This document shows, in pieces, positions 34,844-43,752 of a stretch of DNA of 44,740 nt. Both the position numbers and the translations under genes were made by a program. The notes beneath the pieces are model-generated. The model had not been told where the DNA came from and ran no database searches. It was given only the letters and a program-made list of their open reading frames with translations. The DNA comes from Candidatus Thioglobus sp. MED-G25 (GTDB taxonomy: Bacteria > Pseudomonadota > Gammaproteobacteria > Arenicellales > UBA868). The stretch lies in the NCBI GenBank assembly GCA_002456995.1, contig NTKC01000013.1, positions 1-44,740 on the forward strand. Direction: 5' to 3'. The stretch's first letter is position 1; the number at the start of each line of letters is the position of its first letter.

Positions 34844-36658
34844 ATGGACAGTAATACAAAACCGCAGACTGCGCGGATACATCGGTTAGCGAATACACTG
34901 ATAAATCAAATTGCAGCCGGTGAGGTTGTGGAGCGGCCTGCTTCGGTTGTCAAGGAGCTTATTGAAAACAGCGTTGACGCAGGGGCCACTGAGATTCAAG
35001 TCTGGGTGGAACGCGGTGGCGTCAAACTCATTCGGGTTGATGATAATGGTCATGGAATAGCGAAGAGCGACTTAATCCTGGCGACCGAGCGTCACGCGAC
35101 CAGTAAATTGTCCGATTTGAAGGACTTATCGGGAATTCAGACGCTTGGATTTAGAGGCGAAGCGTTACCGAGTGTCGCGTCTGTGTCACGCCTTGGGATT
35201 AAGAGTCGTGTTGCTGAGGCAGATTCAGGTTGGGAGGTTAGCGGTGAGGGAGGTGCTTTTTCTGCACCGATGCCGACCTCGTGCGTTAAAGGCACGGTCG
35301 TTGTGGTCGAGGATCTGTTTTTCAACACACCTGCTCGCCGTAAATTCCTTCGAACCGAAAAAACCGAACGGTCGAATATTGAACGCATTTTCAAATGCCT
35401 GGCGCTGGCATCTCCCGGTGTATCTTTTAGCCTGTCAATTGATAAAAAACTGTACTGGCAGTTGCCTGGAGAGGGGTCCGCTTTGCGATCTCATCGGGTC
35501 GAAAAAATACTGGGGCACGAATTCACCGAGAACTCTAAGCAAATAACGGGCGGCGCCAGCGGCATATCCTTGATCGGCTGGATAGGTTTGCCTGCTTATT
35601 CTCGAAGTCAGGCGGACCGCCAATATCTTTTTGTTAATGGACGCGTGATAAAGGATGCCTCGCTGTCGCACGCTGTACGTCGTGCCTATGCGGACGTGCT
35701 TTATCGGGGTCGCCATCCAGCCTATGTGTTGGATTTGAAGATTGATCCGATGACGATAGATGTGAACGTACATCCGACTAAAAACGAGGTGCGATTTGAG
35801 GATGCTCGTTCAATACACGATTTTATCTATCGGGAAGTAGCGCAGGCGACTGCTGATACACGGGCCGGATCACACTTTGCAAGCAATGAATCAGGATGGC
35901 CCGGGAATTCTCACAACCCACATCGCATAGAATCATCTAAGCCGTTTCAAAGCGGACTTGGACTGCAACCCAGTGATGTTATAAAACAGTTTATTGGCAC
36001 ACCAGACAATGATTACATAGATGCGCAAACTGCGGGGAAAGAACGCATTGAGCCTAGAGCCAACTTAGATGATGTGCCACCGTTGGGTTATGCGCTTGCC
36101 CAGCTAAAAGGTGCCTATATCCTTGCGGAAAATAGAGATGGTTTAATATTGATCGATATGCACGCGGCTCATGAGCGGGTTACTTACGAGCAACTGAAAG
36201 TTCTACTGAATGAACAGGTCAAAAACTCTCAACCCTTGCTGGTGCCCGTAGTGGCTGGTGTCTCAGTGGAAGAGGCTGACTGCCTGGAAGACAATCAGGC
36301 GTTATTTGAACAACTGGGATTTGAAGTGTCGCGCTCGAGTGTTCAGGCTATAGCGATACGTGCCGTGCCGGAGATGCTGCGTTCTCGCGACGTTGCTGGT
36401 TTGGTCAAAGATTCACTCGCAGATCTGATCGAGCAGGGTTTTTCGGACCGAATTGTGGATAGTATCGAGGGCATGCTTTCCACCATGGCTTGCCATGGGT
36501 CTATCAGGGAGAATCGACACCTGACATTACCTGAAATGAACAGTTTACTCCGACAGATGGAGAAAACCGACCGTTCGGGTTTGTGTAACCATGGCCGCCC
36601 CACCTGGAAACAGATCGATCTGGCAGAAATTGACCGATGGTTCCACCGGGGCCGCTGA
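34844..36658 (+). CDS. mutL: DNA mismatch repair protein MutL
   Basis: GHKL ATPase linking MutS to downstream repair. The 604-aa product has the N-terminal motifs ELIENSVDAGATEI, VDDNGHGI, QTLGFRGEALPS and VHPTKNEVRF. The C-terminal domain contains LIDMHAAHERVTYEQL, which fits the D-x-H-A-x2-E-x4-E endonuclease pattern with Met instead of the usual Gln, plus ACHGSIREN and CNHGRPTW. This may mean a nicking MutL in a MutH-independent system, but the substitution and the absence of biochemical data leave that open. Confidence 0.97.
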   Translation: MDSNTKPQTARIHRLANTLINQIAAGEVVERPASVVKELIENSVDAGATEIQVWVERGGVKLIRVDDNGHGIAKSDLILATERHATSKLSDLKDLSGIQTLGFRGEALPSVASVSRLGIKSRVAEADSGWEVSGEGGAFSAPMPTSCVKGTVVVVEDLFFNTPARRKFLRTEKTERSNIERIFKCLALASPGVSFSLSIDKKLYWQLPGEGSALRSHRVEKILGHEFTENSKQITGGASGISLIGWIGLPAYSRSQADRQYLFVNGRVIKDASLSHAVRRAYADVLYRGRHPAYVLDLKIDPMTIDVNVHPTKNEVRFEDARSIHDFIYREVAQATADTRAGSHFASNESGWPGNSHNPHRIESSKPFQSGLGLQPSDVIKQFIGTPDNDYIDAQTAGKERIEPRANLDDVPPLGYALAQLKGAYILAENRDGLILIDMHAAHERVTYEQLKVLLNEQVKNSQPLLVPVVAGVSVEEADCLEDNQALFEQLGFEVSRSSVQAIAIRAVPEMLRSRDVAGLVKDSLADLIEQGFSDRIVDSIEGMLSTMACHGSIRENRHLTLPEMNSLLRQMEKTDRSGLCNHGRPTWKQIDLAEIDRWFHRGR

Positions 36659-36710
36659 AAACTGGAGTGGGTCCAGCGCAGACTCGACCAGAGGGGTCTG
36701 ACAGTTTGTG

Positions 36711-37658
36711 ATGCCGGTCGAGTCAACGCGTCGGATTGTAGTTATTACCGGACCTACGGCTGTCGGTAAAACTGCATTGGCAGTGGAAGTTGCGAAACAA
36801 TTTCCCGTTCGGCTGATCAGCGTGGATTCAGGACAGGTGTATCGCGGTTTGGATCTGGGCACGGCCAAACCGAGCTGCGCTTTGCTTAAAGAATTTCCAC
36901 ACGATCTGGTGAACGTGCGTGACATAGCTGATGTGTTTTCTGTTGTTGATTTTTGTTCAGCAGCTGCACAAGCTATTAGCGAGTCGTTTGAGTCAGGAAT
37001 TCTGCCAGTCCTGGTAGGTGGGACCATGTTCTATATCTCTGCTTTGCTTCATGGGCTCGGTGAAGTGCCACCCGCTGACCAGCAGTTAAGGTATGAGTTG
37101 AGTCAGCAAGGTCAGTTATTGGGTTGGCCACGGATGCACGAGAAGTTATCTGCCCTCGATCCAGTCAGCGCTGAAAGGATTGATCGAAATGATCCGCAGC
37201 GCATTCAAAGAGCCTTGGAGATCTATATTCTCACCAAGGGTGATGTTTCAGTTTGGAACAAGAAAATGCGTTTTCTGCCACAGAATATTTTGGTAAGTCG
37301 ATTCATCCTGGCGTACAGCGACCGCGGGTTGTTGCATAAGCGTATCGTTTGCCGATTCGACGAGATGCTCAAGGCCGGATTGATCGAAGAGGTTGAGAGT
37401 CTAATGGCTATACCGGGAGTCACTGCAGAGTTGCCAGCGATGAAGAGCATCGGCTATCGGCAGGTTCTCGAGTACCTCAGGGGTGAGGTTGATTTAGAAA
37501 CTATGCGGGAAAGAGTACTGTCAGCGAGTCGCCAGCTGGCCAAACGGCAATTGACCTGGAGTCGTAATACTGCGGGCGGTATATGGCTGGATGCTGCAGA
37601 TCCACAAGTGAACAGCAGCGTTTCTCGCTATTTAGAACAAGTAAAATACGAGCATTGA
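36711..37658 (+). CDS. miaA: tRNA dimethylallyltransferase
   Basis: Transfers the dimethylallyl group to A37 of UNN-reading tRNAs. ATG 36711 is preceded by an in-frame GTG; the 315-aa form is chosen. Motifs: P-loop TGPTAVGKTALAVEVA, ISVDSGQVYRGLDLGTAKP (substrate Asp/Ser), VLVGGTMFYISALLHG, and MKSIGYRQVLEYLRGE near the C-terminus. DMAPP comes from the IspH route encoded earlier in the window. It lies 52 bp after mutL. Confidence 0.97.
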   Translation: MPVESTRRIVVITGPTAVGKTALAVEVAKQFPVRLISVDSGQVYRGLDLGTAKPSCALLKEFPHDLVNVRDIADVFSVVDFCSAAAQAISESFESGILPVLVGGTMFYISALLHGLGEVPPADQQLRYELSQQGQLLGWPRMHEKLSALDPVSAERIDRNDPQRIQRALEIYILTKGDVSVWNKKMRFLPQNILVSRFILAYSDRGLLHKRIVCRFDEMLKAGLIEEVESLMAIPGVTAELPAMKSIGYRQVLEYLRGEVDLETMRERVLSASRQLAKRQLTWSRNTAGGIWLDAADPQVNSSVSRYLEQVKYEH

Positions 37659-37936
37659 ATATTTTTAACCACGGTGGTTTGGCTAATGTGCACTGTGTGA
37701 GTTGAAATATTCAAATTTCATCCCTACATTTGAGTTAGGAGAGGACTATACTGATGCCAAGCTCGTTCATAGAAATTTAGATAACTAACTGAATTACATG
37801 AAATTATTGTTTATTCGTACAGATTCGGGCGGTGCGCAGCGTGTCTGACCTAAACCTCGCAAAGAGCAGGTGCTGTCGTGTCCAAAACAGTACGGACATA
37901 GATGTTTATAGTTAACTTGAAACAGGAGACACCTAA
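37659..37936. promoter_or_regulatory. Leader region of hfq (278 bp)
   Basis: No gene is visible. It contains a TTGAA-ATA-TTCAA inverted repeat at 37702-37714 and a perfect AACCAC-G-GTGGTT palindrome with a one-base centre near 37668, which is too tight to fold as a hairpin. A TATACT (37747 region) has no good -35 at proper spacing. Ribosome binding site AGGAGA precedes the hfq ATG. I cannot assign a promoter with confidence. Confidence 0.35.
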
Positions 37937-38233
37937 ATGGCGCAACTAAAAGGGGCAGCCTTACAAGATCCCTTTCTCAATATACTCAGAAAAGAAAGAA
38001 TACCTGTATCCATATATCTCGTTAATGGCATAAAGCTTCAAGGTCAAGTTGAATCATTTGATCCGTTTGTTGTGTTGTTGCGGAATACAGTAAGCCAAAT
38101 GATCTATAAGCATGCAATCTCGACTATCGTTCCTTCGCGCGCTGTCCGGATACCGTATGATACTCCCGGCTATGCTGACGAAGATGATGTAAATCAGAGC
38201 GATATAGGACAAAACGATATAGGACAAAACTAG
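37937..38233 (+). CDS. hfq: RNA chaperone Hfq
   Basis: Sm-like hexamer that pairs small RNAs with mRNAs. The 98-aa product has the intact Sm core: [36 protein letters not shown] and the proximal-face [12 protein letters not shown]. The distal tail (about residues 73-98) is acidic (DEDD) and ends in a repeated [10 protein letters not shown] unit coded by a perfect 15-bp tandem duplication at 38201-38230. Hfq tails are variable and modulate RNA release, so this is likely tolerated variation. It lies between miaA and hflX, as in E. coli. Confidence 0.98.
   Translation: MAQLKGAALQDPFLNILRKERIPVSIYLVNGIKLQGQVESFDPFVVLLRNTVSQMIYKHAISTIVPSRAVRIPYDTPGYADEDDVNQSDIGQNDIGQN
38201..38230 (+). repeat. 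15-bp tandem duplication at the 3' end of hfq
   Basis: GATATAGGACAAAAC occurs twice in a row (38201-38215 and 38216-38230), immediately before the TAG stop. It is in frame and encodes DIGQN twice. Confidence 0.95.
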
Positions 38234-38308
38234 GCTTGATTATTTTAGTTACAAGGTCTCGCGGTATATTGGACAGCATCACCGACCGAAGGTTGATTTG
38301 ACCTGAGC

Positions 38309-39667
38309 GTGAATCGATCAAAAGGCCACTCGGTTCATGTGGCGTCAGGTTTTGATTCTGACCGGATTAAATCCGAACGTGTGTTGTTGGTACGGCAACA
38401 GACTTTCCGTTTAGCTGTATCTGAAGATTTTACTGAAATCGAAGGACTTGCGGTTGCTGCGGGTTCACAAGTTGTTGCTCACATCAGCGCGGTTCGAAAG
38501 ATACCCCACCCAGCCACCTTCTTGGGTTCGGGGAAGGTTGTTGAGATCTCCGAACTGGTTGATAAGCTGGCGGTGGATGTTGTCATACTCGATCATAACG
38601 CAACCCCTGTACAGGAGCGCAATCTGGAACAGGCGTTCCACTGTCGAGTGATCGATAGGACACGGCTGATACTCGATATATTTGCGCTGAGAGCACGCAC
38701 CAGTGAGGGCAAACTTCAGGTGGAGTTGGCTCAACTCAACCACCTTGCTACCCGTTTGGTTAGGGGTTGGACGCACCTTGAAAGACAGCGCGGGGGGCTG
38801 GGTCTCCGTGGCCCGGGTGAGACGCAACTAGAGACGGATCGACGACTGATTGGTCGGCGAATCAAAACGTTAGGTCGGAAGTTAGAAAAAGTTAGACAAC
38901 AAAGAGCCTTGAGACGGAATCAGAGAGATCGTGTCCCTATCCCCACCGTTGCGATTGTCGGTTACACCAATGCAGGCAAAACAACTCTGTTTAATGCGCT
39001 TAGTGGCGCAAGCGGCCTTGTTGTGGATCAGTTGTTTGCGACACTCGACCCTATGATGAGGCGGCTGGATATCAGCGGTTATGGACCGGTAATTGTCTCT
39101 GATACGGTGGGCTTTATATCCAGACTTCCACATGAGCTGGTGGATGCCTTTCATTCGACACTGGAGGAGGTCAGCGCATCGCAATTACTGCTACACGTTA
39201 TTGATCTATTAGATCCAGAGATCACGGAACGAGTCGGGCAGGTAGAACGTGTCCTGGATGCCATTGGAGCGGGCGACATTCCCCGCCTTCGAGTCTACAA
39301 CAAGGCAGATCTTATCGAGGCGTCTAGTTTCAGATCGTTCGTGAATGGCAGTAGCGATCGAGGGTTGCGAATATCAGCATCTACAGGCAAGGGACTCGAA
39401 GAGCTTGTTGAGACTGTGGGTGCTCTGCTGGGTTCGGATAGAGAACGTCGGATGTTAAAAATTCCCTCCGACAGGCCGCGTTTACGAGCGGCGGTCTATC
39501 GAATAGCTGAAGTCGCGGATGAAAAAGTAGACGCTGAAGGTAATTGGTGGTTGGAGTTGCTGGTGGATGCCGTTGCCGTGGGTCGTCTGGAATCCCAGGA
39601 ACAGTTCCAGACCGGATGGTGGCAAGCCTTCGGAAAAGAATCGACACGACTGAACGTCATAATCTGA
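38309..39667 (+). CDS. hflX: GTPase HflX
   Basis: Ribosome-splitting stress GTPase. The 452-aa product has an N-terminal HflX domain (PHPATFLGSGKV, VILDHNATPVQERNLEQ), a helical linker (GPGETQLETDRRLIGRRIKTL), and the G domain with VGYTNAGKTTLFNALSG, DTVGFISRLPHELV and NKADL. Start is GTG 38309; a Met-initiated alternative at the conserved part is not available. It follows hfq by 75 bp. A TATATT hexamer upstream lacks a well-spaced -35. Confidence 0.95.
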   Translation: MNRSKGHSVHVASGFDSDRIKSERVLLVRQQTFRLAVSEDFTEIEGLAVAAGSQVVAHISAVRKIPHPATFLGSGKVVEISELVDKLAVDVVILDHNATPVQERNLEQAFHCRVIDRTRLILDIFALRARTSEGKLQVELAQLNHLATRLVRGWTHLERQRGGLGLRGPGETQLETDRRLIGRRIKTLGRKLEKVRQQRALRRNQRDRVPIPTVAIVGYTNAGKTTLFNALSGASGLVVDQLFATLDPMMRRLDISGYGPVIVSDTVGFISRLPHELVDAFHSTLEEVSASQLLLHVIDLLDPEITERVGQVERVLDAIGAGDIPRLRVYNKADLIEASSFRSFVNGSSDRGLRISASTGKGLEELVETVGALLGSDRERRMLKIPSDRPRLRAAVYRIAEVADEKVDAEGNWWLELLVDAVAVGRLESQEQFQTGWWQAFGKESTRLNVII

Positions 39668-39700
39668 CCAGATAATTGGCCGCTCCAGATACGTTGTTCG

Positions 39701-39709
39701 TGGTAAAAT
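39701..39709 (+). promoter_or_regulatory. Extended -10 promoter candidate for hflKC
   Basis: TG-G-TAAAAT at 39701-39709, with the hexamer at 39704-39709 and no consensus -35. It lies 43 bp before the hflK ATG. The same nonamer occurs before rpsO. Confidence 0.4.
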
Positions 39710-39751
39710 GCATTTTCTGTTAAAAGACACATGATGTGAGGGGAAACCGAG

Positions 39752-40975
39752 ATGGCGTGGAATGAGCCGGGTTCTGACAACCGTGACCCATGGGGTCAGG
39801 GAAACGGACAGAACGGTCCGCCTGACCTTGATGATTTGATCAAGGATCTACAGAAGAAATTCAGCGGCATATTTGGCGGTGGTGGTCGCAAGTCCGCCGG
39901 GGGTGGCAGTCGCGGCGGAATGCCCAGCCTTGGTGGCAAATCATCGATATTAATTGTCGTAGTCCTCGGATTATTGTGGATAGCGTCGGGTTTTTACGTG
40001 GTCGAACAGGGCGAGCAAGGTGTAGAACTTCGGTTTGGGCACTATAAAGAGGTAACCGAAGCAGGACTGAGATGGCATGCCCCCTATCCGATAGAGTCGG
40101 TTGAAATTGTCAATGTCCAACAGATCAGGACGGTTGAGGTGGGCTATCGCACTAATACTCGATCAAACCAGTTCGCGACAGTTCCTCAAGAAGCGTTGAT
40201 GCTCACTAAAGATGAAAATATTATCGATATTCAGTTTGCTGTTCAGTACGACGTTAAAGATCCCCGGTATCTCTTGTTTAACGTCAGCGAGGATCCAGAC
40301 CAGGTTGTGAGGCAGGCCACTGAGAGTGCAGTCCGAGAGGTTGTGGGACGAAACACTATGGATTTTGCAATCACTGGCGGCCGGGCCGAGATTGCGCAAG
40401 ACACCAGCCTGTTGCTGCAGAAAATTTTGGATCGGTATCAGACCGGTGTCAATGTGAAAGCGGTCGAGATGCAGAACGCTCAACCTCCCACTGAGGTGAA
40501 AGGTGCCTTTGATGATGCCGTTAAGGCCCGCGAAGACGAAGTAAAATTCAAGAACGAAGCGGAGGCCTATGCTAACGACATAATTCCCAGAGCTCGTGGT
40601 AAAGCAGCCCGGATTCTGGAGGAAGCCGAGGCGTATCGAGCCAGTGTAGTCGCAGCAGCCGAGGGTGAAGCATCACGGTTTACTCAAGTTTTGGATGAAT
40701 ACCATAAAGCGCCGGGCGTAACCCGTGACAGGCTTTACATCGATGCGATGGAGCAGGTGTTGAGTCGTTCAACAAAGCTTATGATCGACCAGTCTGGAGG
40801 TGGTAATAACGTCATGTACCTGCCCTTGGATCAGTTAATTCGGCAACGCAACGATTCGGCGGGGAGAACAGATCCCACCCGATTTGATAACGCTGGAGGT
40901 ATAGCGAACTCTCTGGCTGAAACGGGCACCTCCCGTAGTGGACGCAGCAGCCGGACAGGGAGGGTATCCGAATGA
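39752..40975 (+). CDS. hflK: FtsH protease modulator HflK
   Basis: Stomatin/prohibitin-family inner-membrane protein; with HflC it forms the large cage around FtsH. The 407-aa product has a Gly/Asn-rich cytoplasmic N-terminus, one membrane helix at about residues 65-86 (SSILIVVVLGLLWIASGFYVV), then the SPFH/Band 7 domain (GEQGVELRFGHYKEV, AVQYDVKDPRYLLFN) and a long coiled-coil (AEAYANDIIPRARGKAARIL). Its stop overlaps the hflC start by 4 bp. Confidence 0.97.
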   Translation: MAWNEPGSDNRDPWGQGNGQNGPPDLDDLIKDLQKKFSGIFGGGGRKSAGGGSRGGMPSLGGKSSILIVVVLGLLWIASGFYVVEQGEQGVELRFGHYKEVTEAGLRWHAPYPIESVEIVNVQQIRTVEVGYRTNTRSNQFATVPQEALMLTKDENIIDIQFAVQYDVKDPRYLLFNVSEDPDQVVRQATESAVREVVGRNTMDFAITGGRAEIAQDTSLLLQKILDRYQTGVNVKAVEMQNAQPPTEVKGAFDDAVKAREDEVKFKNEAEAYANDIIPRARGKAARILEEAEAYRASVVAAAEGEASRFTQVLDEYHKAPGVTRDRLYIDAMEQVLSRSTKLMIDQSGGGNNVMYLPLDQLIRQRNDSAGRTDPTRFDNAGGIANSLAETGTSRSGRSSRTGRVSE

Positions 40976-41850
40976 AAGGGAAGGGATTAATTATTGTAAT
41001 ACTGATTGTAATACTCGGGGCGTTGGGTTCTTCAGCGTTCTATATAGTTGACGAGAGAGAAAAAGCGATCGTGTTCCAGTTCGGTGAAATCGTAGCCTCA
41101 AGTGAGGAGGCCGGATTGTATTTCAAGGTGCCGATCATCAATAACGTTAAGTTCTTTGACGCCCGGATCCAGACGATGGATGCCGCTCCTCAGTTGTACC
41201 TGACACGGGAGAAAAAGAACCTCGTTGTGGATTCGTTTGTGAAGTGGCGTGTGCGTGATGCGCGTGACTACTATACAAAGCTTGGTGGACTCGCGAGCAA
41301 CGCGAGGAACCGCTTGTCGCAGCGAGTTAACGATGCGCTGCGGCGTGAATTCGGAAATCGTACTGTACAGCAGGTGATATCGGGCGATCGAGTCGAGATA
41401 ATGACAATTGTCCGCACGAATATCGATGACGAAATAAGTTCACTGGGCATCGAGGTCATCGATGTGCGGCTTAAGCGGGTTGACCTTGACCCAGATATAA
41501 GTGAAAGGGTCTATCAGAGAATGGAGGCAGAGCGATCCAGGGTGGCCAAAGATCTCCGCGCCCGAGGTGCCGAGGTGGCCGAAAAGATCCGGGCCAATTC
41601 GGATCGGGAGCGCACCATAATTCTCGCGAACGCAAATAAAACCTCTGAAGAATTAAGAGGTAATGGCGATGCTACGGCAACTTTCATTTATGCAGAGGCT
41701 TTCAGTCAAGATCGAGAATTTTATCGGATGTACCGTAGTCTTAACGCCTATACAAGAACGTTCGATTCACCGGACAATCTTCTCGTTATCGAGCCGAATT
41801 CGGAGTTTTTTCGATATTTCAATAAAGCGAAGCCTGATCTAGACGATTGA
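40972..41850 (+). CDS. hflC: FtsH protease modulator HflC
   Basis: Partner of HflK in the FtsH cage. The 292-aa product has an N-terminal membrane helix (LIIVILIVILGALGSSAFYIV, residues about 6-26), the Band 7 domain (EKAIVFQFGEI, GLYFKVPIIN), DVRLKRVDLDPDISERVYQRM and a C-terminal helical region ending in PNSEFFRYF. It is coupled to hflK by an ATGA overlap and followed 12 bp later by the DUF2065 gene. Confidence 0.97.
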   Translation: MKGKGLIIVILIVILGALGSSAFYIVDEREKAIVFQFGEIVASSEEAGLYFKVPIINNVKFFDARIQTMDAAPQLYLTREKKNLVVDSFVKWRVRDARDYYTKLGGLASNARNRLSQRVNDALRREFGNRTVQQVISGDRVEIMTIVRTNIDDEISSLGIEVIDVRLKRVDLDPDISERVYQRMEAERSRVAKDLRARGAEVAEKIRANSDRERTIILANANKTSEELRGNGDATATFIYAEAFSQDREFYRMYRSLNAYTRTFDSPDNLLVIEPNSEFFRYFNKAKPDLDD

Positions 41851-41862
41851 TCCGCGCGACCG

Positions 41863-42051
41863 ATGATCTGGCAAGAGTTGTTGGTCGGGCTTTCACTCGT
41901 CCTGGTGATCGAAGGGTTGATTCCATTCGCAAGTCCGGGGCGATATAGAAGACTGGTTGAGGTCATCAGCAACATACAAGATTCGCGGTTACGCGTTGCG
42001 GGTGGGGCCTGTATGGTTGCCGGCCTGCTGTTGCTTTATGCGGTCCATTGA
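41863..42051 (+). CDS. yjeT: DUF2065 (YjeT-type) small membrane protein
   Basis: The 62-aa product has two hydrophobic segments: about residues 5-24 (ELLVGLSLVLVIEGLIPFAS) and 43-61 (LRVAGGACMVAGLLLLYAV). The conserved PGRYRRLVEVI lies between them, and these features match the DUF2065 family. The function is unknown. Its constant position between hflC and purA, as in E. coli yjeT, is the strongest support. It may belong to the HflKC membrane context. Confidence 0.85.
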   Translation: MIWQELLVGLSLVLVIEGLIPFASPGRYRRLVEVISNIQDSRLRVAGGACMVAGLLLLYAVH

Positions 42052-42088
42052 TGATCCGATTTAGAGAATGGATCTTTGACGGGCGTAG

Positions 42089-43405
<1,317 letters not shown>

Positions 43406-43432
43406 GGCGTGTCTGCCGAGCTTGCACAAAAA

Positions 43433-43519
43433 TGGTACCGAGGGCCGGACTCGAACCGGCACGAGGTTGCCCCCACCAGCACCTGAAGCTGGCGCGTCTA
43501 CCAATTCCGCCACCTCGGC
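43433..43519 (-). tRNA. tRNA-Leu (anticodon CAG)
   Basis: On the minus strand the acceptor GCCGAGG pairs with CCTCGGT (one G-T wobble at 1-72), then discriminator A and an encoded CCA. The anticodon arm is CCAGC-TTCAGGT-GCTGG, giving CAG for codon CTG. A long variable arm (GGTGGGGGCAACCTCGT region) confirms a class II tRNA. It is 87 nt. It lies between purA and rnr, where other gammaproteobacteria also carry a tRNA-Leu. Confidence 0.95.
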
Positions 43520-43752
43520 AAAGGATTTTTTTGTCAAAATCAGGTTCAGGCACCTTGTATTGTGAGCCCGACGGCAGGCTGCGGGCGCGAACATTACCGT
43601 CTGCCCAGTAGGTTGTCAATCAAACATCGAAGAAGTTGTTTGTGTTCAGAATCTATTTAAGAAATGTTATTCACAGCAAACCGGTAGAAGGCAAGTATGG
43701 CAGTGGCTATCGCTAAATCATACGATCACGATCGGTCGCTGACCTTAAGACG
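43520..43752. other. Region between tRNA-Leu and the RNase R-like gene
   Basis: I see no full gene and no trace of the missing RNase R N-terminal domains. An ATG at 43697 has a good ribosome binding site (AGAAGG, 43686-43691). It opens a 19-codon frame that ends at TGA 43754-43756, overlapping a TTG (43753) that begins the RNase R-like frame. Confidence 0.4.

Noticed and set aside
37668-37680. AACCAC-G-GTGGTT after miaA as a terminator
   Set aside because: The one-base centre cannot form a hairpin loop and no T-run follows on the + strand.
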